Below, one piece after another: positions 37,636 through 47,707 of a DNA stretch of 64,000 nucleotides. The stretch lies in the NCBI GenBank assembly GCA_947501005.1, contig CANMTU010000001.1, forward strand, positions 2,845,407 through 2,909,406, written 5' to 3'. The notes under the pieces are model-generated. The model was not told where the DNA came from, ran no database searches, and saw only the letters and a program-made list of their open reading frames with translations. Source of the DNA: an uncultured Erythrobacter sp. (lineage in GTDB: Bacteria; Pseudomonadota; Alphaproteobacteria; Sphingomonadales; Sphingomonadaceae). Numbering within the stretch: position 1 is the stretch's first letter; every line of letters begins with the position of its first letter. The position numbers were made by a program, and so were the translations under genes.

Positions 37636-38445
37636 TCAACCCTTGTCGAGCGCGATATCGGGCGCGTCTTCCTGTTTCATGCCGACGACGTGATAGCCCC
37701 CGTCGACGTGATGCACCTCGCCCGTCACACCCGAAGACAGGTCGGAGACGAAATACAGGCCAGACCCGCCGACATCCTCGATCGTCACGTTGCGACGCAG
37801 CGGCGAATTCAACTCGTTCCATTTGAGGATGTAGCGGAAATCACCGATTCCGCTCGCCGCCAGCGTCTTGATCGGGCCGGCGCTGATCGCGTTGACGCGG
37901 ATGTTCTCCGGCCCGAGATCGTTGGCAAGGTACTTCACGCTGGATTCCAGCGCCGCCTTGGCGACGCCCATCACGTTGTAATGCGGGATCACCTTTTCGG
38001 CGCCGTAATAGGTGAGGGTGAGGATGCTGCCCCCCTCCGGCATCATCGCCCGCGCCCGCTTCGCCACGGCGACGAGGCTGTAGGCCGAGATGTTCATCGT
38101 CATCAGGAAATTGTCGAGGCTGGTATCGACATATTTGCCGCGCAGCTCGTTCTTGTCGGAAAAGCCGATCGCGTGGACGACGAAATCGATCGTCTCCCAC
38201 CGCTGCCGCAACGTATCGAACGCGGTATCGAGCGCGGCCATGTCGGCGACATCGCATTCGAAGATGAAGTCGCTGCCCAATTGCTCGGCCAGGGGGGCGA
38301 CGCGTTTTTTCAGCGCCTCGCCCTGATATGAGAAGGCAAGCTCGGCCCCCTGCTCGCTCAGCATCTTCGCGATGCCCCAAGCCAGCGACTTGTCGTTGGC
38401 GAGGCCCATGATCAGCCCCCGCTTGCCCGCCATCAAACCGCTCAT
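37636..38445 (-). CDS. fabI: Enoyl-[acyl-carrier-protein] reductase FabI
   Basis: The 269-residue NADH-dependent reductase completes each fatty-acid elongation cycle. It shows GLANDKSLAWG, the catalytic Y-x6-K as YNVMGVAK, and SAGPIKTLAASGI. The start ATG 38445 overlaps the stop of the upstream YihY gene by 4 bp; the frame continues upstream but is out-of-frame shadow of that gene. It is the third gene of dnaJ-yihY-fabI. Confidence 0.95.
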   Translation of the reverse strand: MSGLMAGKRGLIMGLANDKSLAWGIAKMLSEQGAELAFSYQGEALKKRVAPLAEQLGSDFIFECDVADMAALDTAFDTLRQRWETIDFVVHAIGFSDKNELRGKYVDTSLDNFLMTMNISAYSLVAVAKRARAMMPEGGSILTLTYYGAEKVIPHYNVMGVAKAALESSVKYLANDLGPENIRVNAISAGPIKTLAASGIGDFRYILKWNELNSPLRRNVTIEDVGGSGLYFVSDLSSGVTGEVHHVDGGYHVVGMKQEDAPDIALDKG

Positions 38446-39464
38446 GCCGTTTCCTTTTCCTGCCTGATTTCGTGTTCCAGTGCAGCCCTGCGCCGATCGT
38501 CTTCGTGACCGATCAAGTTGATCTCTTCCTCGGGCGTCTCGGCAAGGGCTGCATTGAGTTCGGCGCCGATAACCACGCCGAGCCCGACAAGCCAGAAGAA
38601 GAACAGCGCGATCATGATTCCGGCAAGGCTGCCATAGGTGAGATCGTAGGAGAAAAAGCTGCGCAACACGATCGGCATCAGCGTCGTCACCAGGATCCAC
38701 CAGACGGTGGTGAACAGCACGCCCGGCCATTTGGGATAACGGCTGGTCCGGTATTTCGACGGCGTCAGGGTATAGAAGATCAGGTAGAGCGAGCCGAACA
38801 GGCCGAGCGCGGGGACGATCCGCGCCAGCCGCAGATCGGTGACGATATCGGCCAGTTGCGGGAAATAAGCCTCGATCACCTGCTGTGCCGTGCCGATGAT
38901 GACCTGCGCGATGAGTGAGAGCATCAGGAGCAGCACCGCGCCGATGATCACCCCGCTCGAGAACAGGCGGTATTTCCAGAAGGCGTGGGTGAGCTGGGTG
39001 CCATAGGCGCGGCGCAGCACGTCGCGGATCGATTCGACCAGGCTGCCGACCGTCCACAGCGCGACCAGCGCGCCGAGCCACAGGAACCAGCCGCTGCGCG
39101 CCTCGATCACGCCCCGCGCGACCGGTTCGATGACATTGCCGACCACCGGAGGCATGGCGAAAAGGATCGCATTGATGGTCGCGGCGCGCTCGCTTTCCTC
39201 GCCGATCAGGGAGAACAGCGCCGCACCGAGGATGAAGAACGGGAAGATCGAGAAGATCGCGAGATAGGCGAGATTGCCCGCATGGATGAAGCCGTCGGTG
39301 AAGGTGCCGACCGCGATCCGCTTAGTGATTTCCCACGCGCGGGTGCCGGGACCGACCCGGTCGACCACCATGCCGCGAAAGGTTTCCGCCTCCTTTCGCC
39401 GCGCCTCGGGCGACAGCGATCGGATCTCGCGGGTTTCCGGGTCCGGAAGTCTGCTGTCAGCCAA
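38442..39464 (-). CDS. YihY/BrkB family inner-membrane protein (second copy)
   Basis: The 340-residue protein has a 60-residue charged N-terminus, six predicted helices and the family blocks NLAYLAIFSIFPFFILG, WTVGSLVESIRDVLRRAYG and FFFWLVGLGVVIGAELNAAL, plus a charged tail. It is only distantly like the first copy at 9763. The likely start is TTG 39464 (LADSRLPDP), right after the dnaJ-like stop; no ATG is available before residue 55. The function of the family is unsettled. Confidence 0.85.
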   Translation of the reverse strand: MADSRLPDPETREIRSLSPEARRKEAETFRGMVVDRVGPGTRAWEITKRIAVGTFTDGFIHAGNLAYLAIFSIFPFFILGAALFSLIGEESERAATINAILFAMPPVVGNVIEPVARGVIEARSGWFLWLGALVALWTVGSLVESIRDVLRRAYGTQLTHAFWKYRLFSSGVIIGAVLLLMLSLIAQVIIGTAQQVIEAYFPQLADIVTDLRLARIVPALGLFGSLYLIFYTLTPSKYRTSRYPKWPGVLFTTVWWILVTTLMPIVLRSFFSYDLTYGSLAGIMIALFFFWLVGLGVVIGAELNAALAETPEEEINLIGHEDDRRRAALEHEIRQEKETA

Positions 39465-39465
39465 G

Positions 39466-40446
39466 CTAAGCCCCGAGGTTGCTCCGTGGGTCGCTGTCGT
39501 CCTTCCATCCCTCGAGCCGCTTGGCAAGCTCTGCAAGATCCGTCGGCAGCTGGATTTCCAGCGTGACCAGCTGGTCGCCGCGCGTGCCGTTTTTGCGGGT
39601 GAAGCCCTTGCCCTTGAGGCGCAGCGTGCTGCCCCCGCTGGTTCCCGCTTTCAGGGTCATCATCACCGGCCCGTCGACCGTTGGGACCCGCACCCTGCCG
39701 CCATTCACCGCCTCGTCGAGCGTGATGGGCAGGTCGAAACGCACATCGTCGCCATCGCGCCGGAACAATGTGTGGCCGTCGACCGAAATGGTGACGATGC
39801 CGTCGCCCGCGCCCGCCGGGCCCTGTTCGCCCTTGCCCTTGAGGCGCATCTGCGTGCCGTCCTCCACACCGGCGGGCAGCTTGAGGTCGATGGTCTTGCC
39901 GTCGGCCAGCGTGATGCGCTGCGGGGCGAGCGTGGCGGCGTCGGTGAAGGAGACGCGCAGGCGATAGCCGATATCGGCCCCCTTGCGCGGCGGCGCGCGG
40001 CGACCGGCGCCGGCCTGGCCGAACGGACTGCCGCCCGGCCCGCCGCGCGCGCCGCCGCCGCGTCCGCCGAACAGTCCTTCGAAGATATCGCCAAGATCGA
40101 CTTCCTCACCGCCGCCGCCGCCGAAGCCTTGGAAATCCTCCGCGCGAAAGCCGCGTTGCCCGCCGCCGCCGAAGGGCCCGGCGCCTCCGCCGCCGCCGCC
40201 CATGCCGCCGAACGGGTTGGTGGGATTGCCGTCGCCGTCGATCTCGCCGCGATCGAACCGGGCGCGCTTGTCCTTGTCGGACAAGAGGTCGTAGGCGTTG
40301 GTGACCTGGCTGAACCGTTCCGCCGCCTTGGGATTATCGCTGTTGCGGTCGGGATGGAGTTCCTTCGCCAGCTTGCGATATGCGCTCTTGATATCCTTTT
40401 CGTCGGCGCTGCGCGAGACGCCAAGAATGGTGTAGGGATCGGCCAT
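39466..40446 (-). CDS. DnaJ-class chaperone without zinc finger (CbpA/DjlA-type layout)
   Basis: The 326-residue protein has a J-domain (1-65, HPD in KELHPDRN), a glycine/phenylalanine-rich stretch (about 78-150, with GGMGGGGGG and FGGGGG runs), and the two beta-barrel peptide-binding domains (GADIGYRLRVSF onward, LKGKGEQGP, LKGKGF). No CxxCxGxG zinc repeats are present, so this is a class B J-protein that would drive DnaK ATP hydrolysis. It heads the dnaJ-yihY-fabI transcript and diverges from pdxH. Confidence 0.92.
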   Translation of the reverse strand: MADPYTILGVSRSADEKDIKSAYRKLAKELHPDRNSDNPKAAERFSQVTNAYDLLSDKDKRARFDRGEIDGDGNPTNPFGGMGGGGGGAGPFGGGGQRGFRAEDFQGFGGGGGEEVDLGDIFEGLFGGRGGGARGGPGGSPFGQAGAGRRAPPRKGADIGYRLRVSFTDAATLAPQRITLADGKTIDLKLPAGVEDGTQMRLKGKGEQGPAGAGDGIVTISVDGHTLFRRDGDDVRFDLPITLDEAVNGGRVRVPTVDGPVMMTLKAGTSGGSTLRLKGKGFTRKNGTRGDQLVTLEIQLPTDLAELAKRLEGWKDDSDPRSNLGA

Positions 40447-40527
40447 ACCGTGTTAGCTAGGTGCAACGCCGCGGGCACGCAAGCATGCTGCTTTCGTATT
40501 GCGCGCGGCCCGGTTAGGGCTGTCACC

Positions 40528-41148
40528 ATGGACCAGGAAAGCGTCATCCCGCAAAGCGACCCGTTCTCGCTGTTCGAAATCTGGTTCGGCGAAGCCAAGG
40601 CGAGCGAGCCGAACGATCCCAACGCCATGGCGCTGGCCACCGCCACGCCCGAAGGCCGCCCCTCGGTGCGCATGGTGCTGTTGAAGGAACGGGGCCGCGA
40701 ACTCGGCGAGGACGGCGGCTTCATCTTCTACACCAACGCCGAAAGCCGCAAGGGCGAGGAAATCCGCGCCAACATGCACGCCGCCCTGCTGTTCCACTGG
40801 AAGAGCCTGCGCCGCCAGATTCGCATCGAAGGCCCGCTGGAAGAAGTGAGCGAGGGGCGGGCGGATGCCTATTTCCATTCCCGCAGTTTCGACAGCCAGA
40901 TCGGCTCGGCCGCTTCGGACCAGTCCCGCCCGTTGGCCGACCGGCAGATCTATGTCGATCGGGTGGATGCGCTGAAGGACCGGTACGAGGGGCAGGATGC
41001 CATCCCCCGGCCGCCGCACTGGACCGGGTTCCTGCTGACCCCGCAGCGTTTCGAATTCTGGATGGACCGGCCCAATCGCCTGCACGATCGCCGCCTTTTC
41101 ACGCGGGGCGAGGATGGCGGATGGGACAACACGCTCCTTTATCCATGA
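40528..41148 (+). CDS. pdxH: Pyridoxamine 5'-phosphate oxidase
   Basis: The 206-residue FMN enzyme oxidises PNP/PMP to pyridoxal phosphate. Motifs are NAMALATATPEGRPSVRMVLLK, FYTNAESRKGEE, LLFHWKSLRRQIR, the EGxxE segment and the C-terminal WMDRPNRLHDR. The ATG at 40528 fits the family N-terminus (DPFSLFEIWFGEA). The cation-efflux gene follows 13 bp later. Confidence 0.95.
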   Translation: MDQESVIPQSDPFSLFEIWFGEAKASEPNDPNAMALATATPEGRPSVRMVLLKERGRELGEDGGFIFYTNAESRKGEEIRANMHAALLFHWKSLRRQIRIEGPLEEVSEGRADAYFHSRSFDSQIGSAASDQSRPLADRQIYVDRVDALKDRYEGQDAIPRPPHWTGFLLTPQRFEFWMDRPNRLHDRRLFTRGEDGGWDNTLLYP

Positions 41149-41161
41149 CCGGGCTCTATCC

Positions 41162-42094
41162 ATGAGCGAAACACGCGCTTCCCTCACCCGCTCGGCTGCG
41201 CTCGCATCGATGGGCGTGGCGATCCTGCTGGTCGGGTTGAAAACCTGGGCGGCGTGGCGCACCGGGTCGACCGCGATGCTGGGCAGCCTGGCCGATAGCG
41301 GTCTCGACCTCGTCGCCAGCGGGGTGACGCTGTTCGGCGTGTGGTTCGCCTCGCAACCGGCGGACCGCGAGCATCGCTTCGGCCACGGCAAGGCCGAGGC
41401 GCTGGCGGCGATCGTGCAGGTCATGCTGATCGCGGTTTCGGCTTTCGGCATCGCGGCGCGGGCGGTCTCGCAACTGGCGAGCGGCCCGCAAACCGCCGCC
41501 GCGGATGACGGCATCCTCGTCTCGGCCATCGCCATCCTTGCCACCTTCGCGCTGATCGGCTGGCAGCGGCACGTGATCCGCCGCACGGGATCGGTCGCGA
41601 TCCGGACGGACAGCGTGCATTACCAATCGGACCTGCTTCTCAATCTGGGGGTGATCGCGGCGCTGGTACTCGATCAATATGCCGGTTTTCCGCTGGCGGA
41701 CCCCCTGTTCGGCCTCGCCATCGCGGGCTGGCTGGCGTGGGGCGCATGGTCGGCGGCCGGCGAGGCGGTGGACCAGTTGCTCGACCGCGAATGGCCGGAC
41801 GAGAAACGCCTGGCCTTCGTCGAGGCGGCGGCGCTGCATCCCGAATTGTCCAACCTGCACGATCTGCGCACCCGCACCAGCGGCGCGCACGATTTCGCGC
41901 AGTTCCACGTCGACCTGCCCGGCGGGATGACGGTCGCACAGGCGCACGACATTATCGACCGGGTGGAAGAGGATCTGTGCACCCGCTTTCCCGGCACAGA
42001 GCTGTTGATCCATATCGACCCGCTCGGCCATGTGGACGAGCCCGGCAACGCCCTGGTCGAGGAAGACGAATTTTCCAAGCTGGAGAAAGATTGA
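41162..42094 (+). CDS. Cation diffusion facilitator family transporter
   Basis: The 310-residue CDF protein has six predicted helices, the metal-site pairs in SLADSGLDL (TM2) and HYQSDLLLN (TM5), REHRFGHGKAEA between TM2 and TM3, and a cytoplasmic C-terminal domain with HDLRTRTSG and HIDPLGH. The DxxxD / HxxxD-like pattern fits Zn2+/Fe2+ export (FieF-like), but the ion cannot be assigned. It overlaps the PhzF gene by one base (TGATG). Confidence 0.92.
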   Translation: MSETRASLTRSAALASMGVAILLVGLKTWAAWRTGSTAMLGSLADSGLDLVASGVTLFGVWFASQPADREHRFGHGKAEALAAIVQVMLIAVSAFGIAARAVSQLASGPQTAAADDGILVSAIAILATFALIGWQRHVIRRTGSVAIRTDSVHYQSDLLLNLGVIAALVLDQYAGFPLADPLFGLAIAGWLAWGAWSAAGEAVDQLLDREWPDEKRLAFVEAAALHPELSNLHDLRTRTSGAHDFAQFHVDLPGGMTVAQAHDIIDRVEEDLCTRFPGTELLIHIDPLGHVDEPGNALVEEDEFSKLEKD

Positions 42095-42903
42095 TGCCCG
42101 CCTTACCGTATTGGCACATCGATGCCTTCGCCGATGCTCCCTTCGGCGGCAATCAGGCGGCGGTCATCCCGCTCGACCGCTGGCTCGACGATGCGGTCCT
42201 GCAGGCGATCGGGGAAGAGAACAATTTCGCCGAAACTGCCTTCATCGTGCCGGACGAGCGCGGGGCGGCGGATTTCGAACTGCGCTGGTTCACCCCGACG
42301 AGCGAAGTGCGCCTGTGCGGCCACGCCACGCTGGCGAGCGGGCACGTCGCGCTGACCCGCGATGGCCGCGACCGGGTGACCTTCCGCACTCGCCATGCCG
42401 GCATCCTCGAAGTGCGCCGGGCCGAGGCGGGCTATGAACTCGCGCTGCCGACCAGCACGGTTGCCGAACGCGCTGTGCCCGGCCTGCTCGCGGCGCTGGC
42501 CTGCGAGGGTCGGGTGTTCGACACGGTGCAGGGGACAGAGGAAACCACCATCGTTCTCCTCAAAGATGAGGCCGCGGTGCGCGCGCTTTCGCCCGACATG
42601 CGCGCGCTCGAAAAAATCGACCGGATGGCGATCTGCACCGCACCCGGCGATGCGGTCGATGTCGTCAGCCGGGTGTTCGTGCCCGCCTGGGGCGTGCCGG
42701 AAGACAGCGTGACCGGCTCCGCCCATTCCGTCCTCGCGCCGTTCTGGGCCGAGCGATTGGGCCGCGACCGCTTCACCGCCCATCAGGCCAGCGCGCGCGG
42801 TGGCGACCTCACCGTCCGGCTCGACGGGGAACGGGCATGGCTCGGCGGGCCGTGCGTCACCGTGGTCGAGGGGACGTTCTACCTGCCCGACTGCACCGGA
42901 TAA
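42094..42903 (+). CDS. PhzF family isomerase-like protein
   Basis: The 269-residue protein has the PhzF two-lobed fold: HIDAFADAPFGGNQAAV, the catalytic Glu region EENNFAETAFI, RWFTPTSEVRLCGHATLAS, and SVTGSAHSVLAPFW. Members include phenazine and antibiotic-pathway isomerases and many uncharacterised epimerases; no phenazine cluster is here. The last 25 bp overlap the convergent serine hydrolase gene. Confidence 0.88.
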   Translation: MPALPYWHIDAFADAPFGGNQAAVIPLDRWLDDAVLQAIGEENNFAETAFIVPDERGAADFELRWFTPTSEVRLCGHATLASGHVALTRDGRDRVTFRTRHAGILEVRRAEAGYELALPTSTVAERAVPGLLAALACEGRVFDTVQGTEETTIVLLKDEAAVRALSPDMRALEKIDRMAICTAPGDAVDVVSRVFVPAWGVPEDSVTGSAHSVLAPFWAERLGRDRFTAHQASARGGDLTVRLDGERAWLGGPCVTVVEGTFYLPDCTG

Positions 42904-44021
42904 AGCTCCGCGATATCGGCCAGCTCCTGCAGCATGGCCTTGCGCTGCGGCGCGTCGGAATGGCCGAGCCGCACGATCGTCAGCCCCTGTTCGGGCGAGA
43001 CGAGCACATATTGCCCCATATGCCCGATCATTGCGAACAGCGATTGCGGTGCGCGGTCCGGAAACAGCGGATGCTCGGCGGCGGCGTCGTCCAGCGGGCG
43101 GTTGAGCCAGGTCTGCAAGCCGTAATGCGGGCTGGCCGGGCTGGGCTTTACCATCTCCGCCACCCAGCTCCGCGGCACCAATTGCTCGCCCCGGTGGCTG
43201 CCCTTGCGGCGCAGCAATTCACCCAGTTTTGCCCAATCCCGGGCATTCGCGTGGATCAGGCTGCCGCCGATCAACGTACCGCTGCGGTCGAATTCCGGCA
43301 CCACCGAACGCATTCCCAGCGGATCGAACAGCCGCGCCTTCAGATAGTCGGCGACGACCTTGCGCCGCGTATCGGGATTGCGGCTGTCGGTCAGCGTGCG
43401 CGCGGCGATATCGGCGAGGATGACGGTGGTGTTGGAGGAATATTCGAACTGCTCGCCCGGTTCGGCCTCCAGCGGCTGCGCGGTGGCGTAATCCGCCATA
43501 TCGTCGCGCCCGTCGAGGAACAGCATCCGCACCTCGCCGCTTTCGTAGGGCGGATCGTTTGCCTCGCTGTGTTCCAGCCCGCTGCGCATCTGCAGCAGAT
43601 GGCGCAGGGTAATGTCGGCGCGCGGATCGCCGCTGCGCTGCCAGCGCGGTTCGGGCGCGGGCATGTCGAGCCGCAGCAGCCCGTCGCCCACCAGCAGGCC
43701 GATCATCACCGCGGTCATCGTCTTCGACATCGACCAGCCGACGAAGCGGGTATCGGCATCATAGCCCTCGGCATAGCGTTCGGCGGCGATCTCACCATCG
43801 TGCATCACGATCAACGCGCGGGTTTCGCCGACCCCTTCGGCGGTGAACACCTCGTCCACCGCGCGTGCGAGCTGTTCCTTCGGCGCGCCGGCATTCTTCG
43901 TGACGGCAGCCAGCGCCTCCTCGCTCAGCGGGGGAGGGCCGTCCCCTTCCGGCGTGCCGCAGGAGACAAGGCTTGTGAGCGCCAGCAGGGTGGCGATAAG
44001 GGGGCGGGGCCGCGACGTCAT
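42879..44021 (-). CDS. Serine hydrolase lipoprotein (beta-lactamase/6-aminohexanoate-hydrolase class)
   Basis: The 380-residue protein has a lipobox (LVSC21) and a class-C-type penicilloyl serine hydrolase domain with S97-x-x-K100 (GWSMSKT), the second-motif tyrosine in FEYSSN, and ALIVMHDGEIAAERYAEG upstream. It resembles 6-aminohexanoate-dimer hydrolase-like esterases/amidases rather than true beta-lactamases. In related proteins a Cys-containing domain precedes this catalytic part; here that segment is missing, and the divergent gene at 44056 encodes a similar one alone. Confidence 0.87.
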   Translation of the reverse strand: MTSRPRPLIATLLALTSLVSCGTPEGDGPPPLSEEALAAVTKNAGAPKEQLARAVDEVFTAEGVGETRALIVMHDGEIAAERYAEGYDADTRFVGWSMSKTMTAVMIGLLVGDGLLRLDMPAPEPRWQRSGDPRADITLRHLLQMRSGLEHSEANDPPYESGEVRMLFLDGRDDMADYATAQPLEAEPGEQFEYSSNTTVILADIAARTLTDSRNPDTRRKVVADYLKARLFDPLGMRSVVPEFDRSGTLIGGSLIHANARDWAKLGELLRRKGSHRGEQLVPRSWVAEMVKPSPASPHYGLQTWLNRPLDDAAAEHPLFPDRAPQSLFAMIGHMGQYVLVSPEQGLTIVRLGHSDAPQRKAMLQELADIAELYPVQSGR

Positions 44022-44055
44022 GCGGCCCACTCGCACGAGGAAATCCCGCTTGGCA

Positions 44056-44394
44056 ATGGCGAAAGCCCGCTCCCGAACCCGTTCCCTCCTGCCGTGGCTG
44101 GTGCTGCTGCTCGCGCTCGCCGGCGTGCTCGCCTGGCTACAATGGGGCGAGAATCTTCGCCGCACGGGCGCGGCGGGAACCGCCTATGCCGCGCGGGTCG
44201 CCTGCTCGTGCCGCTTCGTCGCCGGGCGCAGCCTCGACGATTGCGCGAAGGACACGCTGGAAGGGATGGAACTGATCCGGCTGAGCGAAGACGAGGATGC
44301 GCAAAGCGTCACCGCCTCGATCCCCCTCGTCGCGTCGGACACCGCGCGATTGCGCGACGGGTACGGCTGCATGCTGAAGGCCTGGGAGGACTAG
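44056..44394 (+). CDS. Small membrane-anchored protein resembling a serine-hydrolase N-terminal domain
   Basis: The 112-residue product has one signal-anchor helix (about 10-30, LLPWLVLLLALAGVLAW) and a periplasmic domain with VACSCRFVAGRSLDDC, VTASIPL and DGYGCML. Cysteines at both ends could form a disulfide. From memory, the order C-S-x-F-V-x-GRS, then VTAS and R-x-G-x-GC, is that of the domain preceding the catalytic part of longer beta-lactamase-family serine hydrolases. Start ATG 44056 follows a GAGGAA about 13 bases upstream; ATG 44020 is an alternative. The stop overlaps fcl by 4 bp. Confidence 0.65.
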   Translation: MAKARSRTRSLLPWLVLLLALAGVLAWLQWGENLRRTGAAGTAYAARVACSCRFVAGRSLDDCAKDTLEGMELIRLSEDEDAQSVTASIPLVASDTARLRDGYGCMLKAWED

Positions 44395-45326
44395 CCGCGG
44401 CTGCGCAGGAAAGCGGCGTAGGCATCGCGCAGCCCCGCTGTCAGCGGGATGCGCGCGTTCCAGCCCATCGCCTGGAGCTGGCGCGAATCCATCAGCTTGC
44501 GCGGCGTGCCATCGGGCTTCGCCGGATCGAACGCGATGTCGCCTTCGTAACCCACCACGTCCGCGATCGTCTGGGCGAGGGCGGCAATGGAGATTTCCTC
44601 GCCCGAACCGATATTGAGGGGGCCAGCCGCCGAATGGTGCTGCATCACGAACACGCAGGCATCGGCAAGATCGTCGACATGCAGGAATTCGCGGAGCGGC
44701 GTGCCGGTGCCCCATAGCGTGACCTGCTCCGCCCCCGCCTGCCGCGCCGCGTGCAGTTTCAGGATCAGGGCAGGAATCACGTGGCTGGCGGCCGCGTCAT
44801 AGGTGTCGCCCGGGCCGTAGAGATTGGTCGGCATGACCGAGACGAAATCGCAGCCATATTGCGCCCGATAGGCATCGACCAGCTTGACGCCCGCGATCTT
44901 GGCGATGGCATAGGCCTCGTTGGTCTCCTCCAGCGGCCCGGTCAGCAGCGCGTCCTCCGCAATCGGCTGCGGGGCGAATTTCGGATAGATGCAGGACGAG
45001 CCGAGGAACATCAGCTTGCCGACCGCGCTGCGCCGCGCCGCCTCGATCACGTTCGCCGCGATCATGAGGTTGTCGTAGAGAAATTCGCCCGGTCGCTCGC
45101 TATTGGCGAGGATCCCGCCGACCCGGGCCGCGGCGAGGAACACCGCATCGGGCCTTTGTGCCTCGAACCACGCATTTGTCGCCGCCTGATCGCGCAGGTC
45201 GAGCGCGCGCGGTGCCGTCGCGATGTCGCAGCCCTCGCGCGCCAGCCGGCGGACCAGCGCGCTGCCCACCATGCCGCGATCCCCGGCGACATAGACGCGC
45301 TTGCGCTCGAGCGAATAGTTGCTCAC
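44391..45326 (-). CDS. fcl: GDP-L-fucose synthase
   Basis: The 311-residue epimerase/reductase makes GDP-L-fucose from GDP-4-keto-6-deoxymannose. It has the NADP motif [31 protein letters not shown] and the catalytic Y-x-x-x-K (YAIAK). The start overlaps the gmd stop by 4 bp, so the two-step GDP-fucose route is one transcriptional unit for surface glycans. Confidence 0.95.
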   Translation of the reverse strand: MSNYSLERKRVYVAGDRGMVGSALVRRLAREGCDIATAPRALDLRDQAATNAWFEAQRPDAVFLAAARVGGILANSERPGEFLYDNLMIAANVIEAARRSAVGKLMFLGSSCIYPKFAPQPIAEDALLTGPLEETNEAYAIAKIAGVKLVDAYRAQYGCDFVSVMPTNLYGPGDTYDAAASHVIPALILKLHAARQAGAEQVTLWGTGTPLREFLHVDDLADACVFVMQHHSAAGPLNIGSGEEISIAALAQTIADVVGYEGDIAFDPAKPDGTPRKLMDSRQLQAMGWNARIPLTAGLRDAYAAFLRSRG

Positions 45327-46372
45327 CGCCGCGCCTTGCGCAGGGCCGCGATATCGGCGGCAACCATCTCTCGCGCCAGATCACGGGCGAAGGTCTGCGG
45401 CTCCCACCCGAGCTTGCGCCTGGCCAACGACGGATCGCCGCACAGGATGTCGACCTCGGTCGGGCGGAAATAGCGGGGGTCGATTTCGATCAGGGTGCGC
45501 CCGGTGGCGCTGCACACGCCTCGTTCGTGCGAGCCTTCGCCGGTGAAGTCGATCGGCATGCCCGCATCCGCGAACGCCCATCCGGCAAAGTCGCGAACGC
45601 TCGCCGTGCGCCCGGTCGCCAGTACGTAGTCCCCCGGTTCGTCCTGCTGCAGCATCAGCCACATGCCTTCGACGTATTCCTTCGCGTGGCCCCAGTCGCG
45701 CACGGCGTCGAGATTGCCGAGATAGAGCTTGTCCTCGATACCTGCGGCAATCGCTGCGGCCGAGCGGGAGATCTTGCGGGTGACGAAGGTCTCGCCGCGC
45801 ACCGGGCTTTCATGGTTGAACATGATTCCGCAGCTTGCGTGCAGGCCGTAGGCCTCGCGGTAATTGATAACCAGCCAATGGGCCGCAAGCTTGGCGACGC
45901 CATAGGGACTGCGCGGATAGAACGCGGTCGTCTCGCGCTGCGGGGTTTCCTGCACCTTGCCGAACATTTCGCTGGTCGAAGCCTGGAAGAAACGCACCGT
46001 TTCGACGAGTCCCGCCGTCCGCACCGCCTCGAGCAGGCGCAGCGTGCCGGTGGCATCGGCGTTGATCGTGTATTCCGGCGATTCGAAGCTGACCTGCACA
46101 TGGCTTTGCGCGCCGAGATTGTAGATCTCGTCCGGTCGCACGTCCTGCATCAGCCGGATGATGTTCGTCCCATCGGTGAGATCGCCGAAATGCAGATGGA
46201 GGTTCTGGTTCACGACGTGCGGGTCTTCGTAGATATCCTCGATCCGGGCGGTGTTGAACGAGGACGACCGGCGCTTCATCCCGTGGACCTCGTAGCCCTT
46301 GTCGAGGAGCAGGCGGGCCAGATACGAGCCGTCCTGCCCGGTGACACCGGTGATGAGGGCGCGTTTGCTCAC
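45323..46372 (-). CDS. gmd: GDP-mannose 4,6-dehydratase
   Basis: The 349-residue SDR converts GDP-mannose to GDP-4-keto-6-deoxy-mannose. Motifs: [51 protein letters not shown], and [16 protein letters not shown]. The start is GTG 46372 with AGGAGA about 9 bases upstream; longer in-frame extension is proline-rich and unconserved. It overlaps fcl by 4 bp and lies 64 bp after mnmA. Confidence 0.95.
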   Translation of the reverse strand: MSKRALITGVTGQDGSYLARLLLDKGYEVHGMKRRSSSFNTARIEDIYEDPHVVNQNLHLHFGDLTDGTNIIRLMQDVRPDEIYNLGAQSHVQVSFESPEYTINADATGTLRLLEAVRTAGLVETVRFFQASTSEMFGKVQETPQRETTAFYPRSPYGVAKLAAHWLVINYREAYGLHASCGIMFNHESPVRGETFVTRKISRSAAAIAAGIEDKLYLGNLDAVRDWGHAKEYVEGMWLMLQQDEPGDYVLATGRTASVRDFAGWAFADAGMPIDFTGEGSHERGVCSATGRTLIEIDPRYFRPTEVDILCGDPSLARRKLGWEPQTFARDLAREMVAADIAALRKARR

Positions 46373-46436
46373 GGGACTTGTCTCCTGCGCGGGGTCGCCG
46401 CGTTTTGAATGTCGCGATGGTTGCGGTGGGGATGGT

Positions 46437-47591
46437 TCAGGCGGAGGGGGCGCGGGTGGATTCAATCCAGCCGCCGCCGACGACCCGTTTGCCGGCATAG
46501 ATCACCGCCGCCTGCCCCGGCGCTACGCCAAATTCCGGCGTCTCGAACAGAAGAGTGCAAGCCGCGCCGTCGCCCAGCGTGCCGTCGATCGCAACCGGGA
46601 CCGGCTTGGCGAGGCTGCGAACCTTCGCGGTCAGCGGGGCGTCGGGCATGGGGCCGATGCGGTTGGTCTGCGCAATTCGCGCCTCGCGCACGGCCAGTAA
46701 CCGCTTGGGCCCCACCAGAACCTCGGCACGTTCGGCATCGATTGCCACGACATAAAGCGGTTCGGGTTGACCGCCGATCTCCAGCCCGCGGCGCTGCCCC
46801 ACAGTGTAGTGGATGATACCCTTATGCGCGCCCAGCGTCTCGCCGCTGGTGGCGTGGACGATCGCGCCGGGCCGGGCGCCCTCCGGCCGCATCTTGCGCA
46901 CGATCGAGGCATAGTCGCCGTCGGGTACGAAGCAGATATCCTGACTGTCAGGCTTGGCCGCGTTGCGCAGGCCCGCCTCTTCCGCCAGTTCGCGCACCTG
47001 CGTCTTCGGCATGCCGCCGAGCGGAAAGCGCAGGAAGTCGAGCTGCCGTTCCGTCGTGCCGTACAGGAAATAGGACTGGTCGCGCGCGGGATCGCAGGCG
47101 CGATGGAGCTGCGGCCCGGCGGCGCCCGGCACGCGGCGCACGTAATGCCCGGTGGCGAGGCAATCCGCCCCCAGTTCGCGCGCCATGGCGAGCAGGTCGA
47201 TGAACTTGGGTCCCATATTGCAGGCGATGCAGGGGACAGGGGTGCGCCCGGCGAGATATTCGTCGGCAAATCGCTCGACCACGTCCTCGCGAAAGGCGCT
47301 TTCGTGATCATGGACGTAATGCGCGATGCCCAGCCGGTCGGCCACCGCGCGCGCGTCGCGAATGTCGTCGCCGGCGCAGCAGGCCCCCTTGCGCCCGGTC
47401 GCCGCGCCGTAATCGTATAGCTGAAGAGTGACGCCGACGACCTGCGCCCCCGATTGCGCGGCCAGCGCCGCCACCACCGAACTGTCGACCCCGCCCGACA
47501 TGGCGACGACGATGCGGCATTCGGGTGCCGGGCGCGGCAGATCGAAGAGCGCGGCGGCCTCGGCCGGGGACAGGCTTCGGTTTTTCAGCAT
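46437..47591 (-). CDS. mnmA: tRNA 2-thiouridine(34) synthase MnmA
   Basis: The 384-residue PP-loop enzyme thiolates U34 of tRNA Lys, Glu and Gln. The PP-loop is [10 protein letters not shown] (residues 31-40) and the catalytic cysteines are C124 (CIACN) and C220 (DSQDICF). A short N-terminal extension ([18 protein letters not shown]) is typical of Sphingomonadales. Start ATG 47591; a longer frame to 47627 lacks support. It diverges from the gene at 47708. Confidence 0.94.
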   Translation of the reverse strand: MLKNRSLSPAEAAALFDLPRPAPECRIVVAMSGGVDSSVVAALAAQSGAQVVGVTLQLYDYGAATGRKGACCAGDDIRDARAVADRLGIAHYVHDHESAFREDVVERFADEYLAGRTPVPCIACNMGPKFIDLLAMARELGADCLATGHYVRRVPGAAGPQLHRACDPARDQSYFLYGTTERQLDFLRFPLGGMPKTQVRELAEEAGLRNAAKPDSQDICFVPDGDYASIVRKMRPEGARPGAIVHATSGETLGAHKGIIHYTVGQRRGLEIGGQPEPLYVVAIDAERAEVLVGPKRLLAVREARIAQTNRIGPMPDAPLTAKVRSLAKPVPVAIDGTLGDGAACTLLFETPEFGVAPGQAAVIYAGKRVVGGGWIESTRAPSA

Positions 47592-47707
47592 GCCGCGCCC
47601 ATACACGCGAACGACGGCGTGTGCCAATCCCGCGTGCCGCCGCCCTAGGCGCGACGACGGGGCGGCGTTTTCACGTTCTCTTTACCGGCCTGCGCTAGAG
47701 CAGGGGC

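Noticed and set aside
38446..39081. Long N-terminal extension of fabI
   Set aside because: Those bases encode the YihY protein in another frame; FabI proteins begin at the MSGLMAGKRG segment and the 4-bp overlap gives a natural start.
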